A stretch of DNA of 64,000 nucleotides from JAJPKK01 sp035311445 (GCA_035311445.1 DATGCX010000270.1:10972-74971); one strand, 5' to 3'; positions 28,206-37,237 are shown, numbered from the stretch's first letter. Numbers and translations: made by a program. Notes: generated by a model not told the origin, from the sequence alone.

Positions 28206-28703
28206 ATGATCAGGACAATCGCCGCTGGCGCGACTGCACTGGCACTAGCAGCGGCAGCGGCTGCCTATGCCCAGCAGCCGCCGAGCGGCCCTGACTTCGG
28301 GCGGCGCCAGCCATTCGGCGCGGAAGATCGCGCCGCATTCCTCGACGCGCGCATTGCTGCACTGCATGCCGGATTGAAATTAACGCCTGAGCAGGAGAAG
28401 GCTTGGCCCGCGTTCGAACAGGCCTACCGCGACCTCGCCGCAACGCGCGGTGATCGATCGGTCGGTCCTCGCACGGAACAGTCGCCGGATCCGGCGCAGC
28501 GCGCACAGCGCGATGCTGATGCGCTGGCGGCCCGCAGTACCGCGCTCAAGCGCTATGCTGACGCCGTAGCGCCGCTCTATCAAAGTCTCGACGACGGCCA
28601 GAAGCGGCGCTTCGGCATACTTTCGCGGAGAGAGCGGCCGCGTTTCCGCGAGTTCTCGTTCTGGCATGGTGGTGATCGCGGCGAGTTTCGGTCGTTCCGC
28701 TGA
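28206..28703 (+). CDS. Spy/CpxP-like LTxxQ-motif periplasmic protein
   Basis: Exported protein of 165 residues: signal peptide (TIAAGATALALAAAAAAYAQ), then a helical domain with the LTxxQ signature LKLTPEQEKAWPAFEQAYRD near residue 58, and a second helix hairpin ending YQSLDDGQKRRFGIL. The tail is rich in Arg, Phe and Gly. Members of this group act as periplasmic chaperones or stress-sensor partners (Spy, CpxP). An AGGAG box precedes the ATG. The four GTAAT sites upstream suggest control by the neighbouring two-component system, like Spy under CpxR/BaeR. Confidence 0.82.
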   Translation: MIRTIAAGATALALAAAAAAYAQQPPSGPDFGRRQPFGAEDRAAFLDARIAALHAGLKLTPEQEKAWPAFEQAYRDLAATRGDRSVGPRTEQSPDPAQRAQRDADALAARSTALKRYADAVAPLYQSLDDGQKRRFGILSRRERPRFREFSFWHGGDRGEFRSFR

Positions 28704-28745
28704 ACGCAAAGTCGGACGCGCATTCCCTCCCTATCCGCGTCTGGA

Positions 28746-28777
28746 GACGAGTCGCCGGTGTCATCCGGCGACTCGTC
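28746..28777 (+). terminator. Strong hairpin after the Spy-like gene
   Basis: GACGAGTCGCCGG and CCGGCGACTCGTC form a perfect 13-base stem with a 6-base loop, 43 bases after the stop. The following T tract is short (CGCTTTCG), so termination may be partial. Confidence 0.65.
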
Positions 28778-28839
28778 CGCTTTCGCAGTAAGACAATTTT
28801 GGTTTATGGACGGCTCGGCCCGAAATCCGGAGAGTCTAG

Positions 28840-29048
28840 TCGCTCGCTTCAGCCAATCTGAAGTGATCGGACGGAAGGATGATGTAGGGGGCGACCCTTG
28901 TGGTCGCCCTATTTGCCGGATGCGATCATGGGGTGACCACAAGGGTCGCTCCTACAGCGGCGAGGTTGGAGGACGTCGCTTGTGCGGCCCCTCCAATGTT
29001 ATGGCTTGGTCGATGCTCTAATCCCATCAAATTGCATGAAGCGATCGA
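28840..29048. mobile_element. MITE-like palindromic element with terminal inverted repeats, copy 1
   Basis: About 209 bases without coding capacity. The ends form an imperfect inverted repeat of about 30 bases (left TCGCTCGCTTCAGCCAATCT, right end inverted TCGATCGCTTCATGCAATTT). Inside lie a strong hairpin (GGGCGACCCTTGTGGTCGCC with GGTGACCACAAGGGTCGC) and a second, TTGGAGG/CCTCCAA. The core and right end recur at 44016-44182. It ends 18 bases before the metC stop and fills the gap after the Spy-like gene. Confidence 0.65.
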
Positions 29049-29066
29049 CGAGGCGGTATTGCATTA

Positions 29067-30263
29067 TCAAATCGCGGCACCGAAAGCCTCAAAACCTTCT
29101 TCAAGGTCGGCGATGAGGTCGGATACGTCCTCCAGCCCGATGTGGAAGCGAACCGTCGGACCGCCCGGCGCCCACCGCGTTGCGGAGCGGACGGGGGTAC
29201 AGTCGAACGGGATCGCGAGGCTTTCGAAGCCTCCCCACGAGGCGCCGATACCGAACAGCGTCAGCCTATTCAGAAATGCATACACCGCCTCGACGGGAGC
29301 GGGCTTGAACACGACGCTGAAAAGCCCACAGGCGCCGGTAAAATCTCTTTTCCAGATCGCATGGCCCGGATGGCTCTCCAGCGCCGGATGCAGCACGCGC
29401 AATATTTCCGGGCGCGCCGCCAACCAGTGCGCGACCTTCATTCCGGCGCCGTAATGCTGGGCGAGGCGCGCCCCCATCGTACGCAATCCACGCAAGGCGA
29501 GAAACATGTCGTCCGGTCCGACGCACAGGCCCATTTCGAAGACCGTTTCCTTGAGATTTTTCCAGGTCGCCTTTTTAGAGGCGACCACACCAAGCATTAC
29601 GTCCGAGTGGCCGCCGATATATTTTGTGCCGGACTGGATCGAAAGGTCCGCCCCTTTCTCCAGCGCGCGAAAATGGATCGGGCTCGCCCACGTGTTGTCC
29701 AGCAGCACCACGGCGTTGTGCGCATGAGCGACGGCCGCGATCGCCGGAACGTCCTGGATTTCGAATGACAGCGAGCCCGGGCTTTCAAGGAGAACCGCGG
29801 CGGTGTTGGGCCGCATGAGCGACATGATGCCGGCGCCGACAGTCGGATCATAATATGTGGTGGTCACATCGTAGCGGGGGAGGATGGTGTCGCAGAATTT
29901 GCGTGTCGGACCGTAGGCGCTGTCGGTCACCAGAATATGGTGGCCGGTTCGCACCACCGATAACAACGCCGCCGAGATGGCGGCGAGCCCTGAGGGCAGC
30001 AGCGCGACCGCGTCGCACTCCGGTCCCTCGATGTCGGCGAGCGCGGTTTCCAGAGCTTCAGAGGTCGGTGTGCCACGTCGACCATATTGATAACGCCCGC
30101 GATGCGCGATGTAGTCCTCTGCGCTTGGATAGAGCAATGTGGAAGCATGATAGACGGGCGTATTGACATAGCCATGATGGGCCAACGGATCGCGCCCCGC
30201 ATTGACAAGCCGCGTCGCCACCTTGTGATCGTGATGATTATTGCCTCCGCTCTTGACAGTCAT
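29067..30263 (-). CDS. metC: Cystathionine beta-lyase
   Basis: PLP-dependent Cys/Met-metabolism enzyme of 398 residues that splits cystathionine to homocysteine, pyruvate and ammonia. Seen: TRLVNAGRDPLAHHGYVNTP, YGRRGTPTSEALETALADIEG, the PLP-ring stack region around ALLPSGLAAISAAL and TDSAYGPTRKF, LLDNTWASPIHFRALEKGAD and the PLP Lys in SIQSGTKYIGGHSDVMLG near residue 213. The frame extends 40 codons upstream, but the ATG at 30263 has AAGGA nine bases before it and gives the normal N-terminus. It is divergent from aapJ and lies in a sulfur amino-acid neighbourhood. Confidence 0.9.
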   Translation of the reverse strand: MTVKSGGNNHHDHKVATRLVNAGRDPLAHHGYVNTPVYHASTLLYPSAEDYIAHRGRYQYGRRGTPTSEALETALADIEGPECDAVALLPSGLAAISAALLSVVRTGHHILVTDSAYGPTRKFCDTILPRYDVTTTYYDPTVGAGIMSLMRPNTAAVLLESPGSLSFEIQDVPAIAAVAHAHNAVVLLDNTWASPIHFRALEKGADLSIQSGTKYIGGHSDVMLGVVASKKATWKNLKETVFEMGLCVGPDDMFLALRGLRTMGARLAQHYGAGMKVAHWLAARPEILRVLHPALESHPGHAIWKRDFTGACGLFSVVFKPAPVEAVYAFLNRLTLFGIGASWGGFESLAIPFDCTPVRSATRWAPGGPTVRFHIGLEDVSDLIADLEEGFEAFGAAI

Positions 30264-30568
30264 TGCTCGATCCTTGTGCAGCGGGATTGCGCGCGCCTCG
30301 TTGCAGCGAAAAGGGTCATATAGGCGGGGCGAACGTGCCTGCGTCAAGCCTTGACCTCCAACCTTATAAGCCCTTGACCTCAAGGGACAATCGGCCTCTA
30401 GATAGCATGCGGGATTGCAGAAATCGGAAGGTGCGGCAGCATGCGGCGTGAAAAACCGGATGCAAAGTGCTTCATTGCCGGCCGCCTCGGCCGCTCAGGA
30501 CGACGTCCTTCATGGCGGGCCGGCTTTCAAATCAGTGGCGATCAGGGTCAAATCAGGGGAGGTTCAAC

Positions 30569-31582
30569 ATGAAACGGATTGCGCAGGCGCTGTTCGCGGC
30601 CGCTGTGGCGTTCGTGGTCTCGGGCGCAGCCGATGCCGCAACTCTGGATACGGTCAAGCAACGCGGCATCCTCAACTGCGGCGCCAACGGCCAACTGCCG
30701 GGTTTCGGCCTGCCCGATTCCCAGGGCAATTGGACCGGGCTCGACGTCGATTTCTGCCGCGCGGTTGCGGCCGCGATCTTCAACGATGCCACCAAGGTGA
30801 AATTCATTCCGCTCACCGCGGCCAACCGCTTCGCCGCGTTGCAGACGGGCGATGTCGACGTCCTGGCCCGTAATACCACATGGACGCTATCGCGCGATGC
30901 CCAGGGGCTCAACCCTACCGGCATAAACTACTACGACGGGCAGGGGTTTATTATCCGTAAAGCGCTGAAGGTCAATTCCGCGCTTGAACTCAACGATGCT
31001 GCAATCTGTGTGCAGCAGGGAACCACCACGGAACTCAACCTCGCTGACTACTTTCGCACCAACCGCATGCGGCTCAAGACCGTCACTTTTGCGACCCTCG
31101 ATGAGGCCCTGAAGGCGTATGAAACCAGCCGCTGTGACGCGTTCACGACTGATGCATCGGGCCTCTACAGCACGCGGCTCAAGCTTGCAAAAGCCGATGA
31201 CCATGTGGTACTCCCGGAGATCATCTCCAAGGAGCCACTCGGGCCGTTTGTCCGCCAGGGCGACGATCAATGGTTCGATATCGTGAAATGGGTGCATTTC
31301 GCGATGCTCAATGCCGAAGAGCTCAACGTCAACAAGGCGAATGTGGACGAGCAGTTGAAATCCGAAAATCCTGAAATCAGACGGCTGCTTGGCGCCGAGA
31401 ACAATTTTGGGGAGCAACTGGGGCTTACAAAGGATTGGGTCTACCGCATCGTCAAGCTGGTCGGCAATTATGGCGAAGCCTTCGACCGCAATGTCGGGCA
31501 GGGGTCGCCGCTGAAGATCACGCGCGGCCTGAATGCGCTGTGGACCAAGGGTGGAATACAATACGCGCCGCCGGTCCGCTGA
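30569..31582 (+). CDS. aapJ: General L-amino-acid ABC transporter, periplasmic binding protein
   Basis: Periplasmic receptor of the broad-range Aap/Bzt amino-acid transporter, 337 residues with signal peptide (ALFAAAVAFVVSGAADA). It shows the polar amino-acid receptor pattern VKQRGILNCGANGQLPGFGL, WTGLDVDFCRAVAAAIFND, VKFIPLTAANRFAALQTGDV, NTTWTLSRDA and ELNDAAICVQQGTTTELN. The ATG at 30569 follows a GGGGAGG box, and the longer frame from 30467 is rejected. First gene of the four-gene aapJQMP operon. Confidence 0.93.
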   Translation: MKRIAQALFAAAVAFVVSGAADAATLDTVKQRGILNCGANGQLPGFGLPDSQGNWTGLDVDFCRAVAAAIFNDATKVKFIPLTAANRFAALQTGDVDVLARNTTWTLSRDAQGLNPTGINYYDGQGFIIRKALKVNSALELNDAAICVQQGTTTELNLADYFRTNRMRLKTVTFATLDEALKAYETSRCDAFTTDASGLYSTRLKLAKADDHVVLPEIISKEPLGPFVRQGDDQWFDIVKWVHFAMLNAEELNVNKANVDEQLKSENPEIRRLLGAENNFGEQLGLTKDWVYRIVKLVGNYGEAFDRNVGQGSPLKITRGLNALWTKGGIQYAPPVR

Positions 31583-31604
31583 TTTTTGCACCGCAGGGCG
31601 AGCA

Positions 31605-32786
31605 ATGGCACGGCCATGGGAAAGCGCCCCTGGCGTCCCCTTCTACCGCGATCCGAAATATCGCGGCATTGCTCTGCAGATCGGACTCTGCGCGGCGCTT
31701 GGGTATTTGGCCTACTCCGCGATTCAAACTGCAGCGGAAAATCTGGCCCGCTCCCATGTGGCTTCTGGATTCGGCTTTTGGAACGTTGTCGCAGGGTTCG
31801 ACATCAGCCAGACGTTGATCGACTATTCCCCGCAGAGCTCGACCTATGGCCGGGCGTTCTGGGTTGGCCTCCTCAATACGCTTGTGGTCGCCGCGCTGGG
31901 CATCGTGCTGGCAACGATTCTCGGCTTCACCATCGGCGTCGCCCGTTTGTCGAAGAACTTTCTGGTGGAGCGACTTGCAACCGGCTATGTCGAACTGATC
32001 CGCAACGTGCCGCTGCTGCTGCAACTTCTATTCTGGTACAACGCCGTCTTAAACGCGTTGCCGGGATTTGCCGCGAGTTTTGTCCTGCCTGGCGGCATTC
32101 TTCTTAACAATCGGGGCTTGTTCATGCCTCGGCCGTTGTTCGCCGACGGTACACAGATCCTTGCTACGTTTGCGGTCACAGTTCTGTTGGCCGCGCTATT
32201 TAACAAGGTTGTGGGGCGAAGCGCGGGCTTTTGGGGAGCGATTGGTGTTCGGTCAGTGTTCACGTTGTCGATCCTGGTAGGACTGCCGATTGTCGTGTTT
32301 GTCGTAGTCGGGGCGCCGTTTGCATTCGACTATCCGGAAATCGGCCGCTTCAACGTCAAGGGCGGCTTCGAAATCCTGCCAGAATTCGTCGCATTGGTGC
32401 TCGGCCTCGTCATCTATACGGCGGCCTTCATTGCCGAAGTTGTGCGCGCTGGCCTCCGGTCGGTTCCGCGTGGGCAGACCGACGCGGCACAGGCGCTGGG
32501 ATTGACCCGCCCGCAGACGCTGCAGCTCATCGTCATTCCGCAGGCCATGCGCGTGATTATCCCGCCGCTCACGAATCAGTATCTGAATCTCACCAAGAAT
32601 TCTTCGCTCGCAGTCGCCATCGGCTATCCAGATCTCGTGCAGATATTCACCGGGACAGTGGCCAACCAAACCAACCAGCCGGTCGAAATCGTTGTCCTCA
32701 CCATGCTGGTGTATTTAAGTTTCAGCCTCGTCACGTCGCTGGTGATGAATTTCTATAATGCGCGCCACGCGCTGGTAGAACGGTGA
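31605..32786 (+). CDS. aapQ: General L-amino-acid ABC transporter permease AapQ
   Basis: Inner-membrane permease of 393 residues. The binding-protein-dependent permease domain begins near residue 90 (FWVGLLNTLVVAALGIVLAT, RNVPLLLQLLFWYNAVL) and the EAA-like loop near the C-terminus reads GLRSVPRGQTDAAQALGLTR. Between these is the long insert typical of AapQ. The start ATG at 31605 follows GGGCGAG. The open frame begins earlier, at 31533. Its stop overlaps the AapM start. Confidence 0.92.
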   Translation: MARPWESAPGVPFYRDPKYRGIALQIGLCAALGYLAYSAIQTAAENLARSHVASGFGFWNVVAGFDISQTLIDYSPQSSTYGRAFWVGLLNTLVVAALGIVLATILGFTIGVARLSKNFLVERLATGYVELIRNVPLLLQLLFWYNAVLNALPGFAASFVLPGGILLNNRGLFMPRPLFADGTQILATFAVTVLLAALFNKVVGRSAGFWGAIGVRSVFTLSILVGLPIVVFVVVGAPFAFDYPEIGRFNVKGGFEILPEFVALVLGLVIYTAAFIAEVVRAGLRSVPRGQTDAAQALGLTRPQTLQLIVIPQAMRVIIPPLTNQYLNLTKNSSLAVAIGYPDLVQIFTGTVANQTNQPVEIVVLTMLVYLSFSLVTSLVMNFYNARHALVER

Positions 32787-33967
32787 TCGTGATGGAAGCG
32801 CCGACCGTTGCAGCGTCGAGGACGAACAGCGCCGCAGTCGCCTATGTGCGTGCAGCGCCGGCTGCTGCCGTCTTGCCACCGCTGACGACCGTCGGTGTGC
32901 TCGCCTGGTTCAAGGACCGCCTGTTTTCGAGCGTCGGCAGCACGGTGATGACGATATTGATCGTGCTGCTGCTCGCCTGGATCCTGCCGCCCCTGATCGA
33001 CTTCCTTATTGTTGATGCGACCTGGAGCGGCTCCGATCGTGAAGCCTGCCTGCCGTCCCCGGCACGGCCGGAGGTCGGCGCTTGCTGGCCCTTTATCGGC
33101 GATCGTTTGGCGTACGTCACCTACGGTTCCTATCCGGTCGCGTCGCGCTGGCGGGTCGATGCGTTCTTCGCGATGCTTGCGTGCGGGACAGCGTGGCTGT
33201 TGTGGCTCGAAGCTCCACGTCGCGATATTGGCGCAGTGTATTTCTTCGTCGTGTTGCCTCTCGCCTCCCTCGCCCTGCTGCACGGTTTCCCCACGCTGGG
33301 ATTGGCGGTCGTCGATACAGCCTTTTGGGGCGGTATGATGGTGACGATAGTGGTTGCGGCGGTAGGCATCGTGACGTCGCTGCCGATCGGCATCGTGCTG
33401 GCGCTGGGGCGGCGTTCAAAGATGCCGGCTGTCCGCTTGCTGTGCACCTTGTTCATCGAAATCGTTCGGGGCGTGCCGTTGATCACCGTGCTGTTCATGG
33501 CGAGCGTGATGCTGCCCCTGTTCCTCCCAGACACCTGGTCACCGGACAAGCTGATGCGCGCGCTGGTCGGGGTGGCGCTGTTCTCCTCCGCCTACATGGC
33601 CGAGGTGGTGCGCGCCGGTCTGCAATCGATCCCCCGGGGCCAGTACGATGCCGCCCACGCGCTCGGTCTGTCCTTTTGGCAGACCTCGCGCCTCATTGTT
33701 CTGCCCCAGGCGCTCACCGTGACGATCCCCAATATCGTCAACAGCTATATCGCGCTGTTCAAGGATACGACGCTCGTATTTTTCGTCGGTATTTTCGATT
33801 TCCTCAAGACCATTGAGGCAGCGCGTGCGGACCCCAAATGGTCAACGTCCGTGACCAGCGCGACAGGTTATATTTTCGCGGCGCTCGTCTACTTTGTCTT
33901 TTGCTATGCGATGTCGCGCTATGCGAGTCGCATGGAGAAAAGGCTCGGTGTCGGAGAAAATCGATGA
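32783..33967 (+). CDS. aapM: General L-amino-acid ABC transporter permease AapM
   Basis: Second permease of the pair, 394 residues. N-terminal membrane segment LIVLLLAWILPPLIDFLIV, extra helices in the middle, then the permease core (FWGGMMVTIVVAAVGIVTSL, LFIEIVRGVPLITVLFMAS) and EAA loop GLQSIPRGQYDAAHALGLSF. GTG 32783 overlaps the aapQ stop as GTGA. ATG 32792 is the alternative start. Ends in an ATGA overlap with aapP. Confidence 0.92.
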   Translation: MIVMEAPTVAASRTNSAAVAYVRAAPAAAVLPPLTTVGVLAWFKDRLFSSVGSTVMTILIVLLLAWILPPLIDFLIVDATWSGSDREACLPSPARPEVGACWPFIGDRLAYVTYGSYPVASRWRVDAFFAMLACGTAWLLWLEAPRRDIGAVYFFVVLPLASLALLHGFPTLGLAVVDTAFWGGMMVTIVVAAVGIVTSLPIGIVLALGRRSKMPAVRLLCTLFIEIVRGVPLITVLFMASVMLPLFLPDTWSPDKLMRALVGVALFSSAYMAEVVRAGLQSIPRGQYDAAHALGLSFWQTSRLIVLPQALTVTIPNIVNSYIALFKDTTLVFFVGIFDFLKTIEAARADPKWSTSVTSATGYIFAALVYFVFCYAMSRYASRMEKRLGVGENR

Positions 33968-34725
33968 GCATGGATGCCGGTGCCGCAATCGATACCCCGG
34001 CCATAGAGATAACCGGTCTGCACAAATGGTTTGGCGCGTTTCATGTTCTTATCGATATCAATCTCAAGATTGATCGCGGCGAGCGCATCGTGATTTGTGG
34101 TCCGTCCGGGTCCGGCAAATCGACGCTGTTGCGCTGCATCAATCGGCTTGAAGATTTTCAGCGCGGCCAGATCGTAGTCGACGGGATGTTGCTCACCCAG
34201 GACGTCCGCCGCGTCGATGCGGTTCGACGCGAGATCGGAATGGTATTTCAGCAATTCAACCTGTTTCCACACTTGACGGTGCTTGAGAACTGCGCGTTGG
34301 CGCCGATCCAGGTCCGGGGCATGCCGAAGCGCGAAGCTGAACAACGGGCAATGCACTTTCTTGAACGCGTCAAAATTCCCGAACAGGCCGGAAAGTATCC
34401 GAGCCAGCTTTCAGGCGGTCAGCAGCAACGCGTTGCCATCGCGCGGGCGCTGTGCATGAACCCGAAGCTCATGATGTTCGATGAACCGACCTCGGCGCTC
34501 GACCCCGAAATGGTCAAAGAAGTCCTCGATACCATGGTGGAGCTTGCGCTCGACGGCATGACCATGCTGGTCGTTACTCATGAAATGACATTCGCCCGGC
34601 AGGTCGCCAACCGCATCGTGTTCATGGATGCCGGCGAGATCATCGAAATTAATGCGCCCGTGCCGTTCTTCGCCCATCCACGGCACGAACGGACGAAGCT
34701 GTTTCTAAGCCAGATATTGCCCTAG
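33964..34725 (+). CDS. aapP: General L-amino-acid ABC transporter ATPase AapP
   Basis: ATP-binding subunit of 253 residues. Walker A GPSGSGKSTLLRCIN near residue 44, Q-loop MVFQQFNLFPHLTVLEN, signature LSGGQQQRVAIARALC near 150, Walker B LMMFDEPTSALDPEM near 170, and the switch His in LVVTHEM. The ATG at 33964 overlaps the aapM stop. The longer frame from 33838 is an overlap artefact. Confidence 0.95.
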   Translation: MSMDAGAAIDTPAIEITGLHKWFGAFHVLIDINLKIDRGERIVICGPSGSGKSTLLRCINRLEDFQRGQIVVDGMLLTQDVRRVDAVRREIGMVFQQFNLFPHLTVLENCALAPIQVRGMPKREAEQRAMHFLERVKIPEQAGKYPSQLSGGQQQRVAIARALCMNPKLMMFDEPTSALDPEMVKEVLDTMVELALDGMTMLVVTHEMTFARQVANRIVFMDAGEIIEINAPVPFFAHPRHERTKLFLSQILP

Positions 34726-34747
34726 CGCCTTGCAACTCTATCGATGC

Positions 34748-34914
34748 GTAGGGTGGACAAAATCGCCTGCCACGGCGATCCTGAACATGCCACGGCCGTC
34801 GGCGATTTTGCCCACGCTGTTGCAACGCCAAGTCGAACCGCGTGGGCAAGGCGCCGGTGCGCTCTCGCCTGCAATGCCAACGTGTCACTGTGTCGGCGCG
34901 TTGCCCGCCCTACA
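34748..34914. repeat. GTAGGGTGG-type REP palindrome
   Basis: GTAGGGTGGACAAAATCGCC pairs with GGCGATTTTGCCCACGC, with a second closing arm GCGTTGCCCGCCCTAC near 34899-34914. It sits between the convergent aapP and sseA genes. Relatives are at 42638-42770 and 61991-62082. Confidence 0.6.
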
Positions 34915-34934
34915 ATCGTGGCTGCGCCGGGCGA

Positions 34935-35801
34935 TCAGCCCGGCCCGGTCGCGATCGGAAGGTCCGCCCGCGCACCCCATTCGGCCCACGAACCGTCATA
35001 GAGCGCCGCCGGCTCTTTCCCGATTGCGTCCAAAGCAAGCCACAGGATGGCGGCTGATACGCCCGAACCGCAGCTTGTTATGATTGGCTTGTCGAGATCC
35101 AGTCCGCTGGCCACAAAAGCTTGCCTGATTTGATTCGCCGGCCGAAGCGAACCATCCTTCACGACCATACTGGACGGAACGTTATAGGAGCCGGGCATGC
35201 GGCCGGAGCGGACCCCGGGTCGCGGTTCCGGCGCCTCGCCGCGAAAGCGCTCGGCGGACCGCGCATCGACGACTTGGGCGCTGTGCGAAGCTAGCGTCTG
35301 TTGGACGTGCGCTAACGAGGCAACGATATCGCCACGCTTGCGAGCCACAAATGTCTTGCTCGGATGCGCAACCGGTCCGCTCTCCAGCGCACGGCCTTCT
35401 GCTTTCCACTTTGGGAGTCCGCCTTCGAGAATGAAGACGTCGTCGGCGCCGAACAGGCGGAACGTGAACCACACACGCGGCGATGAAAACATCCCATGAC
35501 CATCATACACGACGATCGTATCCCGTTCGCTGATGCCGAGCTTGCCGGCTGCTGTCGCGAAATCCGCGGATGAAGGCAGCATGTGCGGCAGATCGGTTGA
35601 ATGATCGGCGACCTCGTCGATGTCGAAGCGGATCGCACCCGGAATATGCCCCTCAAGATATTCAGCCGTGGGGTCCCGCTTCATGGCGGGCAGATAAAAC
35701 GAGCTGTCGAGCACAACGAGACCGGGCGCGCCGAGATTGACGGCGAGCCAGTCAGTCGTCACCAGCCATTTTGAGATCGGATGCGGGGGAGGGACAAGCA
35801 T
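34935..35801 (-). CDS. sseA: 3-mercaptopyruvate sulfurtransferase
   Basis: Two-domain rhodanese-family enzyme of 288 residues that moves sulfur from 3-mercaptopyruvate to thiol acceptors or cyanide. The inactive N-domain shows VVLDSSFYLPAMKRDPTAEY and GHIPGAIRFDID. The catalytic domain shows VVDARSAERFRG and the active loop ITSCGSGVSAAIL with the persulfide Cys near residue 241. CGSGVSA is the mercaptopyruvate type rather than the CRKGVT thiosulfate type. It lies 20 bases after cysK on the same strand, so the two are probably one operon linking cysteine synthesis and breakdown. Confidence 0.9.
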   Translation of the reverse strand: MLVPPPHPISKWLVTTDWLAVNLGAPGLVVLDSSFYLPAMKRDPTAEYLEGHIPGAIRFDIDEVADHSTDLPHMLPSSADFATAAGKLGISERDTIVVYDGHGMFSSPRVWFTFRLFGADDVFILEGGLPKWKAEGRALESGPVAHPSKTFVARKRGDIVASLAHVQQTLASHSAQVVDARSAERFRGEAPEPRPGVRSGRMPGSYNVPSSMVVKDGSLRPANQIRQAFVASGLDLDKPIITSCGSGVSAAILWLALDAIGKEPAALYDGSWAEWGARADLPIATGPG

Positions 35802-35821
35802 CTATGGATTCTCACATCCGA

Positions 35822-36859
35822 TCACATCGGCTGGAACGGCACCTTGAGAGTCGATCTGCGCTCCAACCAAGTGGGTACCGGCAATCCTTTGGCGCGCAGG
35901 AATTCCGAGTTGAACAGCTTTGTTTGGTAACGCGTGCCGTAATCCGTGAGCACCGTAACGACGGTGTGTCCCGGCCCGAGCTCGCGGGCGAGCCGGATCG
36001 CGCCCGCAACGTTAATTCCTGACGATCCCCCGAGGCATAAGCCCTCGTGCTCCAGCAAATCGAATACAAGCGCCACCGCCTCCTCATCGGGAATCCGATA
36101 GGCGATATCGATCGGCGCCCCTTCCATGTTCTTGGTGATGCGCCCCTGCCCAATTCCTTCGGTAATCGACGAGCCCTCGGATTTAAGCACGCCGGTGGTG
36201 TAATAGCTGTAGAGCGCGGCACCGAACGGATCGGCAAGCGCGATCTTAATGGATTTGTTGCGTTCCTTCAGCGCGATGCCGACGCCAGCGAGCGTTCCGC
36301 CGGTGCCGACCGCGCAGACGAACCCGTCGACCTTGCCTTCGGTCTGGTTCCAGATCTCGGGGCCGGTCGTTTTTACGTGGCCGTCGCGGTTGGCGACGTT
36401 GTCGAATTGATTGGCCCAGATCGCACCATTCGGCTCGGTCTTCGCCAACTCATCGGCAAGCCGGCCAGATAATTTCACGTAGTTGTTGGGGTTCGCATAC
36501 GGAACTGCCGGGACCTCGACAAGTTCGGCCCCGCATATTCGGAGCGCGTCCTTCTTTTCCTGGCTCTGGGTATCCGGTATCACGATCACGCTGCGGAAAC
36601 CGAGTGCGTTGCCGACCAGCGCGAGGCCGATGCCGGTGTTCCCGGCAGTGCCCTCGACGATCACGCCGCCGGGGCGCAGGCGGCCGCTTTTTACCGCGTC
36701 TTCGATGATGAACAACGCCGCCCGATCCTTGACCGACTGGCCGGGATTCATGAATTCGGCCTTGCCAAGAATGGTGCAGCCCGTCTCCACCGATGCGCGC
36801 TTGAGCTTGATGAGGGGAGTGTTGCCGATGGCTTCGGCAATTCCATCGCGAATCTGCAT
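35822..36859 (-). CDS. cysK: Cysteine synthase A (O-acetylserine sulfhydrylase)
   Basis: PLP enzyme of 345 residues that makes cysteine from O-acetylserine and sulfide. Seen: AIGNTPLIKLKRASVETG, the PLP Lys in MNPGQSVKDRAALF near residue 44, the phosphate loop EGTAGNTGIGLAL near 70, VCAVGTGGTLAGVGIALKE, and GSSGINVAGA near the C-terminus. It is slightly longer than the roughly 310-residue enteric enzyme, matching the longer alphaproteobacterial form. It is followed closely by sseA, and metC lies 6 kb away on the same strand. Confidence 0.92.
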   Translation of the reverse strand: MQIRDGIAEAIGNTPLIKLKRASVETGCTILGKAEFMNPGQSVKDRAALFIIEDAVKSGRLRPGGVIVEGTAGNTGIGLALVGNALGFRSVIVIPDTQSQEKKDALRICGAELVEVPAVPYANPNNYVKLSGRLADELAKTEPNGAIWANQFDNVANRDGHVKTTGPEIWNQTEGKVDGFVCAVGTGGTLAGVGIALKERNKSIKIALADPFGAALYSYYTTGVLKSEGSSITEGIGQGRITKNMEGAPIDIAYRIPDEEAVALVFDLLEHEGLCLGGSSGINVAGAIRLARELGPGHTVVTVLTDYGTRYQTKLFNSEFLRAKGLPVPTWLERRSTLKVPFQPM

Positions 36860-37007
36860 GATGCTTTCGATTTAGGCGTTCGACCGGGCCCTGATCAAGT
36901 GGCCGGAAGCGAACCTATCGGGGAAACCGAGCGGCTACAAGTTGGGGAAAATCGCCATCGGCGGGAGGTAGGCTCTTTTGCTCGAAACGGAACGGGTGCC
37001 TTCGACT

Positions 37008-37237
37008 ATGCGCCGGGTCATTTGGATTATCGCGAAAATTGTCGGAGTGGCTCTTGGAGGTTATGCAGGCTACATCGTCGCGTTCATTCTTTCCTATTAT
37101 CTGGTCGATCATGGAGATGTCGGAGCGCCGCCTCGTTGATCCTCCCGGTTCCGATAGGAGTTATGGCCGGCGCATTGCTTCTATACCTCCTTCTTCGGCG
37201 ATTCGATAAGAGAACAGGCAATGCGTCGCGGTCTTAG
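37008..37237 (+). pseudogene. Small two-helix membrane protein gene, apparently frameshifted
   Basis: From ATG 37008 one frame gives RRVIWIIAKIVGVALGGYAG, YIVAFILSYYLVDHGDVG and stops soon after (APPR, then TGA near 37137). The next frame carries on with ASLILPVPIGVMAGALLLYL and LLRRFDKRTGNASRS to 37237. Read together with one added base near 37125, they make a compact 75-residue protein with two membrane helices and a basic tail. Either the gene is broken, two short proteins overlap, or a base was missed in sequencing. Confidence 0.45.
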
